Below, one piece after another: positions 1 to 12,972 of a DNA stretch of 64,000 nt. The position numbers and the translations under genes are program-made. This DNA is from Branchiostoma floridae (taxonomy: Eukaryota > Chordata > Leptocardii > Amphioxiformes > Branchiostomatidae): the NCBI RefSeq assembly GCF_000003815.2, contig NC_049979.1:6103120-6167119 (forward strand), written 5' to 3'. The stretch's first letter is position 1. Every line of letters starts with the position of its first letter. The notes below the pieces were generated by a model, which worked only from the letters and a program-made list of their open reading frames with translations, searched no databases and was not told the origin of the DNA.

Positions 1-470
1 TTTAAAATTTCATAGGAAAATCAGCATGAAAGCAGAATATAAGGGAAAAGGCTCTATTTTTACACAGTTACAGATTTGGGTTATTATCCCAGTCCCCCAA
101 AATTGACCCATATTTTGTAATGTTATAAATTGCTGTATTTTTGCTGCTGAGATTTCTGTGACCCAAGAACCAATGAAATACCTTGGTATGGCCATAAGTA
201 CCCTTTCAGGGGGACACTATAAGAACAGGACAGGTAACCACGGAGACCTGGGCTGAGATGGTTATGACAGACAGGTGATTGACACCATTGTGGCACTAAG
301 CAGTTTTGAGAAGTTTACCCCAAGTGTAAAAGGAGCATGGCTGGGTTAAGGAGGGACAGGAAGCTGTTATGGAGTAAACTGTTCATCAGGAGTTAGAGGT
401 GATTAAAGCTGGCAGACTAAACAGGAGTCCATGGAGCAGCCTCCCTCACTGGTGCCAGCTGTAGGCAGAC

Positions 471-790
471 AGGCTCCAAGAGTCAGACTGGCGCTAAGAC
501 TTCACCAAGACTTCCCAAGATGTCGAACTGGCTGCAAGACTTCTCCAAGACTTCAGACTGGCTCAAACACTTCTCCAAGACTTCAGACTGCCTCTTGTTC
601 TGAGACTTCTCAAAGACTTCAGACTAGCTGCAAGACTTCTCAAGGACTTCAGACTGGCTCCAAGACTTTTCCAAGACTTCAGACTGTCTCTAAGACTTTG
701 CCAAGACTCCCCCAAGACTTTAGACTGGCTCCAAGACTTTAGACTGGCTCCAAGACTTTAGACTGGCTCCAAGACTTCAGATTTCAAACT
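471..790. repeat. minisatellite, CAAGACTTCAGACTGG-type units
   Basis: Units of about 19-29 bp containing CCAAGACTTCAGACTGGCT repeat ten or more times. A related short array is at 3088-3190. The open frame at 431-742 follows the repeat and is not a protein gene. Confidence 0.92.
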
Positions 791-1230
791 GTAGCACCAT
801 GCACTTAAGTCACTTACTGCTATGGAAAAATGTTTTTAAGTTTGCGGTGAAGCGGCTAGCGCGTAAAAACCACTGCGAAAGTTTCTGCATCTACAGTAAT
901 ACCCCAACAGCAGACGGTTGCTAGGCAACTACAGACAGTAGCTGGGTGTCTGCTGACAGTTGCTAGGCACCTGTTAGGCAGGGATAAGTGGAGAACACAA
1001 CAGCATCCACCTGTTAAGTCCCTTGTTGATCACCTACGATTATTCCTGCAGCACACCTGCCAATCAGGCTGGCAGCACCTGTGGGCTGTGCTGCTGCTGA
1101 ACTTGAACTTGTGGGTCAGCTCGGAGCTGTTCTGAACCAGCTGAGCCAGGAGATTTATTATGGGTTGGATAGGATCGAGACATTACAACCATTTCTTAGG
1201 CCTACAAAAGTTTATGTTGTGGTTCTGACA

Positions 1231-1382
1231 TAGTCTCCAAGCAGACTCTACAGTGCCTTAGAGATAGTATTCTTATCAAAGCTGGCCAAGGAGTATAGCC
1301 GACCAAAGGGAGTAAAACGGGCACTGGAGCTATACTCCTTTGATACTATCTCTAAGGCACCGCAGGATCTGCTTGGAGACTA
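1231..1382. mobile_element. 152-bp TAGTCTCCAAGCAGA MITE
   Basis: TIRs TAGTCTCCAAGCAGA and complement with 9-bp flanks GTTCTGACA and ATTCTGACA (one mismatch). Most of its length is a long hairpin. Related copies are at 58009 and 63299. A 9-bp duplication suggests a Mutator-like origin. Confidence 0.88.
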
Positions 1383-2861
1383 ATTCTGACAGATTCTGGG
1401 CTGGGCAGACAGAACAGCATAACAGAACTAAGATTTGATGGTGCACAGGGAGGAGTTTTGTAGGAGGATCCAGTCTGCATCCATGCTGACATCTGATGAT
1501 GTCCTCGACTACATGTACGACTACTGTGATTCCAAATAGGGCTCTGAAGACTTTAGGGACAGTAGATAGGGATTCTCCATTGCTAACAGAATGAGATCAT
1601 GTCGGAAAACAATTCTTCAAAGTTGTCATCCCTCAGAAGTCAATTGAAAACTTTTATGGTCACCCCAAACAAAAGGGCTAGCCTAGTAGGGTCAGCAAGT
1701 TGCTGGTCTGGGAACCAGAAACACAGCTTTTATTTTCCCTGCCTTAACAAGCTGGGAGGGTAAGTAGGGGAGATTTATACAGATTGGAAAAGGTCCAGAC
1801 ATTACAAGGATGTCTTACAAGCTTATGGAGCCACAGATGGCAGGAAGGTAATCATGAACGTGGACTTGAAGACTTCTGGTTTCCCCAGAAATGTGTCTGC
1901 CGATGTCAGCCAAGTGTTTTGATGTGAACTTGTCAAACCTGGATATTTTCACAGGCACCTGTGCAGTCCACCTCACTTATCGAAAAGAGTAGGGGTCCTT
2001 CCCGGTGTGAGTGGTTCAACCTACAGTCCTGTGGCTTCAACTGGGGCAATTACAGTCGAATTAAGGTCACCTGAGTGGCGCCAAATGGCAGCTCACTCCA
2101 GACCCTTGCGATATAGCCCTGCATATTGTAAGCTCCTTGCAATTCAGCCTTAGCTGCCAAGAGAGAGTAGTCGGCTAAGCCAATAATACTACAGTAATAA
2201 TATATCATTGACAGCTACACCATTGATATAAAGTTGGTTTTGGCAACAAGGGAAAACAACTGCTGCTATGTTTAGTTTACAAATTTACTGGAAATAATTG
2301 GCTTTGGCAACAGTCTAAACAAACTTGGTTTGGCCAAAACCAAATTTGTTCCTTGGTTTGAGGAAAATAGAATGATGCTGAAATAGAAGAACATTGTGAA
2401 AACAGAGTCTGAAAGGTAGAAATACAGGGAGAGATCTTTTTATGTATTGATTGTCAAATGATGATTGTCAAATGTGAGCTTTCCTTCAAGTTTTTATTAC
2501 GTCTTCTTGCTAAACTTTATTTCCAACAGGTCTGATAACCAATGGAATAAATTGATGTACATGTAGCCTCCAAACCAGTTTACCGGAAAAAACAGATTTG
2601 GTAACAGTTCAAAGCACACCAGTTTACCGGCCAGGTGGCCACAAAATGGACGAGGCCACCGGAAAATATTAACGAGTGCAGGCTTGTAGCGAGTAGTAAT
2701 TAGTGAGTTGTGGTGTAAGTAATAGAGGAGAGCCTGGGGTGTAAGTCATAACTCACAACTGTCTCAGCAGACAACACCCAGGCGGGAACCATGAGGTCAT
2801 ACCGACCTGGGCTCTGTTTGCTTGAATAAAGACTCGCTTGATTTTTCTACTTGCTATTATA

Positions 2862-3070
2862 CTGTAAATGCATTTAAGTTCGTGGGGATTTAATTTTGTG
2901 TTAGTAAGCATGTGGAGTGATACATGTAGTTTTAAGTTCGCAGCAGCGCCATAGACTGCAATCTCATACTGTAATGGAAAAATGGTCGCAGTGGTTTTAA
3001 GTTTGCAGTGAAGTGGTCACCGTGAAAACCGCGAACATAAAACCACCACAAACTTTTCTGCATTTACTAG
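2862..3070. mobile_element. ~209-bp MITE, CTGTAAATGCA family
   Basis: Left end CTGTAAATGCATTTAAG with TA flank; the right end CATTTACTAG is degenerate. Confidence 0.8.
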
Positions 3071-3754
3071 TATTCTGTAACAGGGATTCCAAGACTTCCC
3101 CAAGACTTCAGACTGGTTCCAAGACTTTCCCAAGACTTCAGACTGGCACCAAGACGTCTTGAGGACATCAGACTGGCTCTAAGACTTGTCCAATCTCCAA
3201 ACACTCCTCTGTACTGTAGCCACAGAGACAGTCTATGATAGTCTTACTGACTAGGGCTAACCCTGCACTTAACCTGTCTTGAATGACAAGGCCCAGTGAC
3301 AGTAACTCACAACTGTCTCAGTAGAGGACACACAGGCTGGAACCTTGAGGTCATACCGAACTGGGCCTCTGTCGGCAGGAAGGAAGAGTCACTTGATTTT
3401 TACCTTTGCCAGAATGGCTAAGGTTATGTTTTAGGCTTGTGAGTCTGTGTGTCTGTCTGTCTGTCAACAGTATAACTCAAGAAGCCTTTGATGCATCCCA
3501 ATAATATTTGGTAGGTGGGTAGGGGTCGAGAAAACGAAGGTCAAGTTCGATAATGGGCCCCCTAGCGGCTTGCTAAGGTACCGCAGCAAAACCTCAATCT
3601 TTTTTATCTCGTGTTCTGGACCTGCTGTGGTTATGATTTTTGAGTGGTAGATAGCCCTTGGTGCAGAGAGTAAGTGCTTTAAGTTTCGACCCCCTAGCGG
3701 CTTGTTTGGAACTGCAGTCGCCGATTTCCTTTCAAACTTTGGACGAGAATAACT

Positions 3755-4300
3755 GGAGAACGTGTTGATGGATCGTCATGGTTTTTGGTATGTAGATAGC
3801 CCAAGTAACAATGTACACAATGGAATACCAATTATGCAAATCAGCAACTAATTTGCATAATTAATGAGGAAAGTTTATAAATCCACTGCATTTCATGATA
3901 GGACTTTCAAACTTGTCACATATATAGATGAGGAAGAGAGAAATATCAATGCATATTAATTATGCAAATGACGGCCTAATTTGCATAATTAATGAGAAAA
4001 TATAAAGGTGTTGACGGATCGTCATGGTTATTGGTATGTAGATAGCCAAAGGGAAGACTTACATGATGGAATTATAATTATGCAAATCGACTGCTAATTT
4101 GCATAATCAATGAGAAAAGTTTGTAAATCCACTGCATTCCTTATAGGACTTTCAAACTTGTCACATTTTTAGCTAAGAAAGAAGGAAATATCAATACACA
4201 TTTATTATGCAAATGATGCTTGATACAATTTAATATTATTATGTAAATCTAATCTGCATAGGGATCTAATTTGCATAAGCAATGGCAAAATGTTATGAAC
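3755..4300. repeat. dispersed repeat rich in octamer motifs
   Basis: Two diverged tandem units begin GATCGTCATGGTT (about 3773 and 4018). They contain eight ATGCAAAT or ATTTGCAT octamers at 3834, 3851, 3962, 3979, 4080, 4097, 4207 and 4269, mostly as inverted pairs 9-10 bp apart. The 3430-3755 stretch before it (GTCTGTCTGTCTGTC, CCCCCTAGCGGCTTG) looks like the start of the same element. Confidence 0.7.
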
Positions 4301-4721
4301 CAACTCCAGGCATATAAAATAAAATGTAATGAGTAACACATTTATGTCTACAGACATCATTCTACATAACAAACCTGGTTTATTTGGCAAAGGTATGTGT
4401 TCGTTGAACTCTAGTTCTACTTGCTATTATATTCTGTAACAGGGACTTAAATCACCACAAGCTGTTGTCATGGCAATATTATCATCTCTTTAAACCCTTC
4501 CCCTCCTACCTAACTACCCTGGAAACCAGACTTTTAGCCATTGCCGGCAGCGAATCTGTTCTGTAGCAAATCTGTTTGACAGCCAAGACAGGTTTTCCCA
4601 GGGACCTCAGACAAGCAATCCAAAAGAAGTCAATCAGGGAGAGAGTTGACAGCCAGGTTATGGTTAGTAGACAGACCATCTAACTCTCCCTGTATGACTC
4701 CTCCCTGGAGTACATATCTAA

Positions 4722-4955
4722 AGGTGTACTCTCACTGCACTTGCGTCACTGCAGGGTTCGAAAGATACTCAGAGATAGAGAATGAATTTTCTTACTTTAT
4801 GTGCATTTTGTCGTCTTCTAAGTTATACTTTTACGTAGTATGCAATATCTAAATTATAAAAAATCAGGAAAAATTAACAAAACAATGACATAGTCAATGA
4901 ACCCTGCAGTGATGCAAGCTTGACGCAAGTGTGGTGAGAGAGCACCTTAAGGTCC
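4722..4955. mobile_element. ~234-bp AAGGTGYACTCTCACTG TIR element
   Basis: Long arms of about 45 bp starting AAGGTGTACTCTCACTGCA, with GCAAGTGTGGTGAGAGAGCA at the other end, around an AT-rich core. Related copies are at 52653-52901 and 60933-61173. Confidence 0.88.
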
Positions 4956-5026
4956 TTGGGAAAACCTGCCTTGGCTGCTGAACAAATTCTATGCCGTATA
5001 GAATTTAACCTTAGGACCATAAAACA

Positions 5027-5220
5027 GCCAGAACCAAACCTCTGCTTGGAGCATGCATGGGATCCTCAATAAATAAGTTATGCTTGTCTAAGGTCCTCAG
5101 GAAGACCTGCCTTGGCTGCCCAACAGATTCCCTGTCGGCCCTGACTAAAAGTTTGGTTTCCAGGGTACTAACAGCCAGAACCAAACCTCTGCTTGGGATC
5201 CTCAATAAATAACAGGGCAG
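5027..5220. repeat. duplicated segment CAGCCAGAACCAAACCTCTG
   Basis: The block beginning CAGCCAGAACCAAACCTCTG and ending GGGATCCTCAATAAATAA occurs at about 5027-5079 and again at 5170-5211. The flanks share AAGACCTGCCTTGGCTGC. Related CTGGAAACCAGACTTTTAG pieces are at 4510 and 38278. Confidence 0.8.
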
Positions 5221-5439
5221 CAATCCCCCATAATCCCCCTCATCAATCAATCCAGCCTGCCCCTGGGTAACAGGCTGACTGCCAAATATTGGTGTGACCT
5301 TGTGTGACCTTGTGTGATGGTCTGATTTGTCATGTTCAGCACCCAGCTGGCAGGTGGGGATTATGCAGTTTAACATCACAGTTTTGCACTGTGTTGTGGT
5401 GCACAATTTTTTTTTTACATTAATCATGCAATAAAACAA

Positions 5440-6800
5440 CCACAGTTATGGGAACCTCATTAACTATAAGCCTCGCATTTCAACTTGTTGCTGGATGTAA
5501 CGCTATATAGTAAAATTTCACTTTTTACTTGCTTGACTCAAGAAACTTAAGATCAAAATCTGGAGTCAAACATTCTTCAGTACCAGAAAAGGACTTGTTG
5601 GAATGAGAACAAAATTTACCCCATCCGTCCCAAAATCTGAACTTCATGAGTTCATGACATGAAATTGATGAAAAAGTGTTTTTGTAAGAATATGTTTATA
5701 ATTACAGATTTAGCAAGTAAGATTAACAACATGGGCAAACAAAATCTAAAGCTGGAGACAGCCATAGTTCAATGAGAAAGTGCAGGTGGTCTCTGTGTTT
5801 GTTTGTTTGTCTGTTTCCTTGGCAACATCAGGGTGATTCTGAGTCAAAACCAAACTTGACCTTCCTGAGGTCACACAGCTCCAGCTCTGACATGTCTTAC
5901 AGCAGGGCGCTAAATATGGGGATGACTGCACAGTTTGGCACAGTCGTCATGGTAACGCACGGAATCCCTTCCTGTCCTTCAGACTGGTCCTGCTAATTAG
6001 GGGTTGTACATCAAGGTCAGCTGCACACTTGACCTAGAGGTCATGCAGCTTTTTTTTTGGACAGAACCAAGCCCAGCAGAAGTTTAGTCTTGCATTTTTC
6101 TCAAATGACTTAAATTGTCGGATTTGGAGCCCAAACTCTACTTTATGTAATTCATTTGTATGTTTGTTACACTATTTTACCTCCTATCCCCTCATGACCT
6201 CAATGAAAAGCAGCCTGGAGGCGAGCTTCTAACTAATAAACAAAGCTTTAAACAAACTTCCTTACTGCCCTGATTATTCATGGAAGTTCAGAGAAGTTCA
6301 CTGTTGGATGTTAGAGTAATGCTGGAGCAGCTGGTTCGTCATTGGCAATGCTGAAATTTAACATTAATCTAACATTAGACAGGACATTCAAAACTTTAAA
6401 CTGCACCTGAAACAAGGATCACCAGTGAAAGGAGTGGCTTTCCATCCAACTTTTCCAACTACAATAACTACAGTTACGAGGACACAAACACTGACACCTG
6501 TTGTAGCCTCTCTGTCAAGACTATTTCCAGAGTAGCCAAGATCAATGTCTGTCATCTAATAAAACAATGTTTGAGCTGCCTGACACAAAGGACCTGCCAG
6601 CCATGAAATCAAGTATGAGTCCTATAGTAACAGCACTGGAGTGCCGGACTGTATGTGTCAGGTGGACAGAAACAGACAAAGGGGGGCGAGACAGGTGTAT
6701 AAGATGGACAAAAGAATGCTAGTGTCTGTCTGAGAATTAATACTGTCTGCACATCAGGGAACCAGACATGTCCCTGCAACAGAAGGTACAAATGTAATGC
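5440..6800. other. no gene recognised
   Basis: Unique-looking AT-rich sequence with only short open frames on both strands. No splice-bounded exon with recognisable homology is seen. Confidence 0.55.
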
Positions 6801-6807
6801 TAGTTCA

Positions 6808-6995
6808 TCTTTATCCGCGGGGTAACCTATATCCGTTGGTTTTAAAGATGGGTATTTAGGGATAAGGTCGACGGACGACGGTTTTAAACTGCTTAATTTG
6901 AAAATATTACAATTTGAAACCACAGTCTGGTAACTTGACATCCCTAAAATACCATGTTAAAAACGGATAACATGATAAGCGGATAAAGGTAAACT
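6808..6995. mobile_element. TIR element, CTAGTTCACCTTTATCC family (diverged)
   Basis: Ends CTAGTTCATCTTTATCCGCG and GCGGATAAAGGTAAACTAG; related to 23600-23815. Confidence 0.8.
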
Positions 6996-8272
6996 AGGCG
7001 TTACAAGCTGGGAACCTGTAAAACGGTAGATCATACTAGATGCAGTGCATTTATACACCCCTCCCCCCTACCCGGGGGCTCTCCTCATGAAGGGCGCTCA
7101 TCATCCTCTCATTTTGGGCAGGATTGGGGTTCGACCCACCCCCCATACAGACCCTCCTGTCCCCATGTAGTGCCTCCATCATCCCCTCATTACCCTCCAC
7201 CAGGCTCAGGACAGATCTGCAGACCGATACGGAGACAAACCCCGCCAAGGTCGCGGTACTTACTGCAGTCCTAGCTGATTCCCCACGACACAAATCTGGA
7301 TGAGACCTTAAGCTGTGATCAACTATCTAAGACCCCGTCTCATCTGTGTCTTAAGAATAAGAAAAGGAGAGATCTAAGAGCCGTCTCTTCTGAATAAAGA
7401 GGCTCTTTTTTACACAACCAATGCTTTATTCTCACCGACGTTTCGGTGACTGTCTGTCACCTTCTTCAGGGCAATTCTGACTGGTTCACATTGTACTACA
7501 GGTGTCGCTGCTCACAGTTCAGATGTACAGGCAGCTTTAAAGCAGTCCCAAATGCAAAGGAGTGTAAAACATTCATAGCAGTTGTGAAATGATGTAACAG
7601 TCTTTTTTTAAATGTTAAGAATACTGTCCCACACGTGACTGAGTCTGTACACCCCCCCCCCCCTCATCTCGGTTCACTATTCACAGAGCCGTCTCTTCTA
7701 TGTCCGCATCAAGGAAAAGGAAGGGCAGCATCACTCAGTCTCTCACCATCCAGTTTATCGTGTGTAGTTCCCTGTGAAGCTGATTTATCTGCTAGAGACA
7801 AAATGATGAGAGGTTTCAGAAAGACACGAAGCAGACCTCCCTGCTGTCAGGAGATGGTCAGGGCCAAAGCCTAACAAACAGCCAGCCACAGTAATCAAAC
7901 TAGGTGTTTCTCAGCTTTGTTCAATCAAAAATTCTAAAATTCAAAACAATTGATGTCTAATGCGGCTCAAAACAATCTTCTTGGTTAAAGCAGGTACACC
8001 ATGTCCAAAACCCAGAACCCTGTGTAAGCCCTACATTTCTTATCGCAAGTCAAACCTTTGAGTCTTTCATCCTCTTTCTCTACTTCTGTCTGCAGGGAAA
8101 GCTGAGAAACCGTGACACACTTGTGGCGGCCCTGCAGTCATAACTTGATTACTGTCACAGCTAATGCCATGTCTCCTGATAAGGACATGATCTTGTTAAG
8201 ATGGCAGAAGAATGAGCTGCTACACTGGGTATTACTGTAAACCTCCTAACATTAGCGGTAGTTCTATTTTCA

Positions 8273-8905
8273 GTGACTTCTTCAAGGCAAATTCATGACA
8301 GTGCAGGGCTCGAAAACCTTTTTCCTTTCATACTTAATAGGTGGTCACAGTCAATGCAGCTAATAACAATCCTCATATACCTACATCATAGGACATTTAT
8401 GTGCCCAAATGAGATCGAAGACGAACGTCACTTCGTTATGGGATGTTCTCGATATGATGATAAACGCACAGAGCTGTTCACATTACTTTCCACTTCCTCT
8501 AAAGACTTTGCTACTCTCTGTTCGATAGATAAATTCAAGTACATTCTGGGAAGCGATAATCCACATTGTGTACAAGTAGGCAAATATATCCACGATTGTT
8601 TATACCGTAGAACCAATAGTGTAAATGACATGCTAAACCCTTTATGTTGATATATCCATACCTATAGATATCCATATATATGTGTTTAGTTGTACTGTAA
8701 GTAGTTGTTATACATGTAGACCTTACGAAAGTCGCTGTACTTTTGTCGTGTCAATAAAGATTATATGCATATGTATAAAACCCAGTACATGGACCAGTGC
8801 AGGTTAGGTGCAGGTAGACACCAGAAATGCCTGCACAGCTCAAATTTTACCTGCACTAACCTGCATATGCAGGTGGTATTTTTGAATCCTGCAGTGCAAA
8901 TATGC
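8273..8905 (+). mobile_element. truncated LINE 3' end nested in a CAGGGCTCG element
   Basis: From about 8403 a frame reads CPNEIEDERHFVMGCSRYDDKR, the Cys/His motif typical of the C-terminal end of non-LTR retrotransposon reverse transcriptase ORFs, then stops at 8650; an AATAAAG-type tail ends near 8765. Both flanks match the other CAGGGCTCG elements (16034, 17550, 51234), so the LINE fragment sits inside an older element. The predicted 125-aa frame is therefore a chimera of two repeats and is not a host gene. No RT domain remains. Confidence 0.8.
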
Positions 8906-9009
8906 ATACCTAAAGTATCTGACTATCACTACTGTACGACAGTATCGTTTCAACCAACTGCGACTTCAAACCTCAGTGGAAACCTGGTGCTCCTTTACCA
9001 ATTTCTATC

Positions 9010-11110
9010 ATGACATGAAGTCCATGCAAAAATTACTGAACTTACAGAACCCCAGTCTTAGTGTCTACCAGTTGCTCAGAACATACAAAACACAGAGATT
9101 AACAGTGTGGTTTTTCTAAGACACTCCCAAGAAGACAGCCAGTCTGCCGGGCTGTAACGTAGACATGGCTGAAGACATGCAGTCTGTCTGTAGGAACTGT
9201 AGGCCACAGAAATTCAATTTGTTGTTTATCAGGCAACTTTATGAAAAACTTCAAGAAAAGCATCACGAAAACAGAAGGCTGAGTTACTAATGCTTAGTTA
9301 CACATTTACATATATGTAGGCAACTTTAACTAACTAACATTTACATATCATTTTGTACAAAATGTATGTACATCCTTGTCATGAAGTCCAGGAAGATTAG
9401 TGGCGTGCCCTAGGGCAGGTCACTAACGGATTTGCAATTAAAGTCTTAAGTCTAAAATTTACATAATGGATGAGAAACTTATTTACATACTTCTCAAGCT
9501 GTCAGGAGAAGCGATTGATACACTATATAACTTTTGGAAGTGTGTAAAGTTCATATCTTTGTTGCCATGTTAGACACTGTAACTTCCAAGCAGATGTGGA
9601 AAGGCAAAGTCATCAGATTGTTTCAAGGATCAGCTGCTCCTTAGGTTGATACTAGCCTGATTTAATCTCGCTTATAGCAGTCCGCCCAACATCCGCCAGC
9701 TTTCTAGGCAGGGGCCAGTTACAGCCCCAGACAGCAGAGCTTGTGTTACAGTCAGACTAGGGTGATACACTTGAGAAGTGTGTGAAAGTTCCTATCTTTG
9801 TTGCCATGTCAGACACAGTTAAACCTGTCCCCCAGGACAGATGCTACAGCTATCCCTGCTGCCGTAATCTGCCATAACCCGACCCCGCTGGATTCTCTAA
9901 TTCCCCCACTGATGGTCCAGCCCTGACTTTGTGATATCTTCGGAGTTTCCCAGAGTGTCGGGTTACAGCTGATGATGTAATACAGGACGTGGCGCTGAGC
10001 GACCCAGCTGCAGAATTATCATATCACATACCCTGGCATCTCAGCCTACATGCCACAGATTCAACACACACTCGCAGACAAGAGGCCTTTTATGTCCCAA
10101 TCCCCCATCAGTATTCAGCAGGACAGGATTAGCATGACCTAAGACAACAGACCCTCCCAGGCTGACAGCAGTGATAGGACTTAAACGGTCACCCCAGCTG
10201 ACAGCTGGGAGAACTGGTAGTACAGAAGAAACTGGGTGCATGTGTGTTTGCCCACAATATTTCATTACAAACCTTCATAACTCAACATGCATCAGGCATT
10301 GAAAAAGCAAAATGTTATTTTTTAGAAAACAGCTGATCACATTTGCAGCTTGGTGCCCCCTGTGCTATAACTGGTACAGAACAAACGTTATGCATGTATG
10401 TTTGCCCACAATATTTCATAACAAACCGTCACATCTCAATTTCCAGTCAGGAATTGAAAAAGCAAAATAGACTATCTATTTTAAGTATGTAAAAAGCTAA
10501 TAACATTGTCACCTCTTAGACCTCAAAAGGAACCAACGTACTAGCCAATTCTTTGATTACAATCTTCCACATCTCAGAAACAGCAAAATGTTTTTTCAAA
10601 AGGCTAATCACTTGCATCTATGCTACCCATAGTGCACTGTTCCTCCCAGCATGCATGGGATCTGCGAGCAGGTCTATGCAAATCACGATGGCAACTTATT
10701 CCATCCCTACCTATTCAAATTTTCAAGACACCCTTCACCTTCTTGCTATCTAATTTCCTTGAAATTGTTTTGAAATCCTTCAGTTACTCATTTATATTTT
10801 GGGGTCATCACCCTTTAATTTCAATTTAAAAGTCACCGCTGACCACCCCTCCAGGTTTGTGCAAATGGACTGTCCCATATGGTCTACCTGGCCCTTGTCT
10901 CTAAGGCAATAAAAAGTTAATTCTATGGAAGACGTACGGCTTTGATTTAGGTCTCTATCCAGCTAAAACGTCAACTTTGGAAATAGTTTAGCATGATTTA
11001 ACCTCGCTTATAGCAGCCCGACCAACATCCACCAGCCTCCCAGAGGGGGGAGGGGCCAGTTACAGCCCCGGACAGCAGAGTTTGTGTGAAACAGACCAAG
11101 GACAGACTAG
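9010..11110. other. no gene recognised
   Basis: Two diverged copies of a short repeat (CTCGCTTATAGCAG ... GGGGCCAGTTACAGCCCC ... GACAGCAGAG) lie at about 9655-9770 and 10990-11110, with a worn third at 63072-63130. The blocks at 10245 and 10390 share TTTGCCCACAATATTTCAT. Nothing else is supported. Confidence 0.6.
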
Positions 11111-11120
11111 GAATAGTTAA

Positions 11121-12972
11121 CAGCGTTCCCGCCAGGTTCTTGAAAGTATGCGTCCAAATATTGGGGAGGGGGGTAATGAGCGCCGGAGGCGCGAGACGAG
11201 CGCCGCAGGCGCTCGCTTTCTAGGGGGGTCCGGGGGCATGCTCCCCCGGGAAAATTTGGATTTTCAAACCCTCTAAAACACAATTTCCTGCAATTTGAGA
11301 GGAAAATCATGCGCTTGAGATCGGATGTCGGTTGCCTCTTTTACTCCCGTTATTCAGTAATCGACGACCGCCCTCTCGAACCCCAAAAATACGTTATATG
11401 AAAAAAAAAAAAACTATAAGCACAGGGAATCAACCTTCTGTGATCTGGCCAGGGTATAATTTGTCCAGACATGAAAATTTTTGATGCTTCGCAACAGGGC
11501 TCTAGCCAGTTCGTCAGCCCATGGAAAAATTTTGCCAATTTTTTCCGTCATTGAATAAAAAAAGGTCTAACGTTACCGAGTCGTGCGATCGATGTTGCGC
11601 CCTCCCGCATCAAATAGTTTTCCGAGACGATAAAATAACGACGCCATCACGCACATTTTGTGTTTTTTTTTCTATTTTTCCCGATGATTTTACTCAAAAT
11701 TTTCGTATCGGTGGGGTTTTACAAGGTCGTGCCGTCATTTTCCACGAGCGTGCGACCTCAGGTAACCCCGTTTTCGGCGTGAAATCTTTGGCTGGATTTC
11801 TTTTTAAATAGACCAAGAACGTTATACATTACTCGAAGGAGGACGATATGCTGCCTCTTTGGTAGTGATCAGTGCCGGTGTAGCCTTGAAGCAGTAGCCA
11901 GAAAGACGTCCCAACGTGCTGGGCGTTGCGATCGACGATCCGTCTGGGGAGGGGGGCGTGCCGCGCCATGTGCCACGGAGGCCAGTGCCAGTGCACAGCC
12001 GACTCGATCGACGCTTGACAACAATATTGCCGCCCCTTTTCTGGCACAAATTTTGTCTTTTTGAAAGATAAGAAATTTTGCAAATAACAAATAAAGTGTA
12101 CAGTTTTGGATTCTTCACTTATTTACCGCGCACCGCTTTTTTAACTTGGATAAATGGGGAAACTTTAATAGTAAATTGTTAGCAGCTAGGGAAGAAACTT
12201 GCCAGGCGACACGGTCGGCTACCAATATCACAAAACAACGTCACGTGCGCCTATTACTCCGTAACTTTTGTTTTTTTTCCCGGTGACCAATGACAGAGTA
12301 CAACATTACATTTATCAAACGCTGATTGGTTATTAAGATGATTGGATTTGGACCTGGTGGCCAATCTAGACTGCTTGGCACCAGTGGCCTGTTGCCAAAG
12401 ATACCGACTGCCAATCAATTGCCCACAGCGTGAGAACTTTTGTTGAGATGTGCAACACTCGCACAGAACAGTTTGTTTGCTCAATACTAGTATTACCCAC
12501 ACATCTTTAACAAATACGTGAAAATGAGGATAAGTAAGTATCATGTTAAAATCAGAATATAAAATCTATATAAGATTTCTTCCAGACGAGTGTTAGAGAA
12601 TGCTGACTGTCAGATGTATGTCACGGACTACAACAAATTACATTGCGCAACGGACAGCTCAGACTGGCGCGTGGCTGGGTACCGGGTGTGTCGCACATGG
12701 GTCCGCTAGTTGTAAAACGTGCCGCGCTCCGCCCCATGCCCAGACTACTGGGATGACCGGAAAGTGAAAAATTTGAAGTATAAATTGTAAAGGTAGGATT
12801 CCTTCTTTTAAACACAGATTTTTTGAAAGATTCCAGATACATTTTGTACACTGGTGGTACAGGTCAGCCTTTCTTTCAGATTTTTTATGGACGCATTCAG
12901 CCGAGCCGAATGCGTCTTTCCAGAAAAAAATGCGTCCAAAGACGTAAAGACGTATGCCTGGCGGGAACGCTG
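11121..12972. mobile_element. 1.85-kb non-autonomous hAT-type element
   Basis: Ends are inverted repeats, CAGCGTTCCCGCCAGG at 11121 and its complement ending at 12972, flanked by perfect 8-bp duplications ATAGTTAA (11113-11120 and 12973-12980). An 8-bp target duplication with CA..TG ends fits the hAT superfamily. No transposase is recognised. The 11160-11300 part resembles the interior of the 48410 element (GGGGTCCGGGGGCATGCTCC). A GC-rich hairpin lies at 11178-11214. Confidence 0.9.

Noticed and set aside
431-742. 103-aa frame rich in Ser/Thr/Gln/Lys
   Set aside because: Entirely within a minisatellite; residues follow the DNA repeat.
5011-5439. 142-aa minus-strand frame
   Set aside because: Built across duplicated repeat segments; the PSRGLVLAV repeats mirror the DNA duplication.
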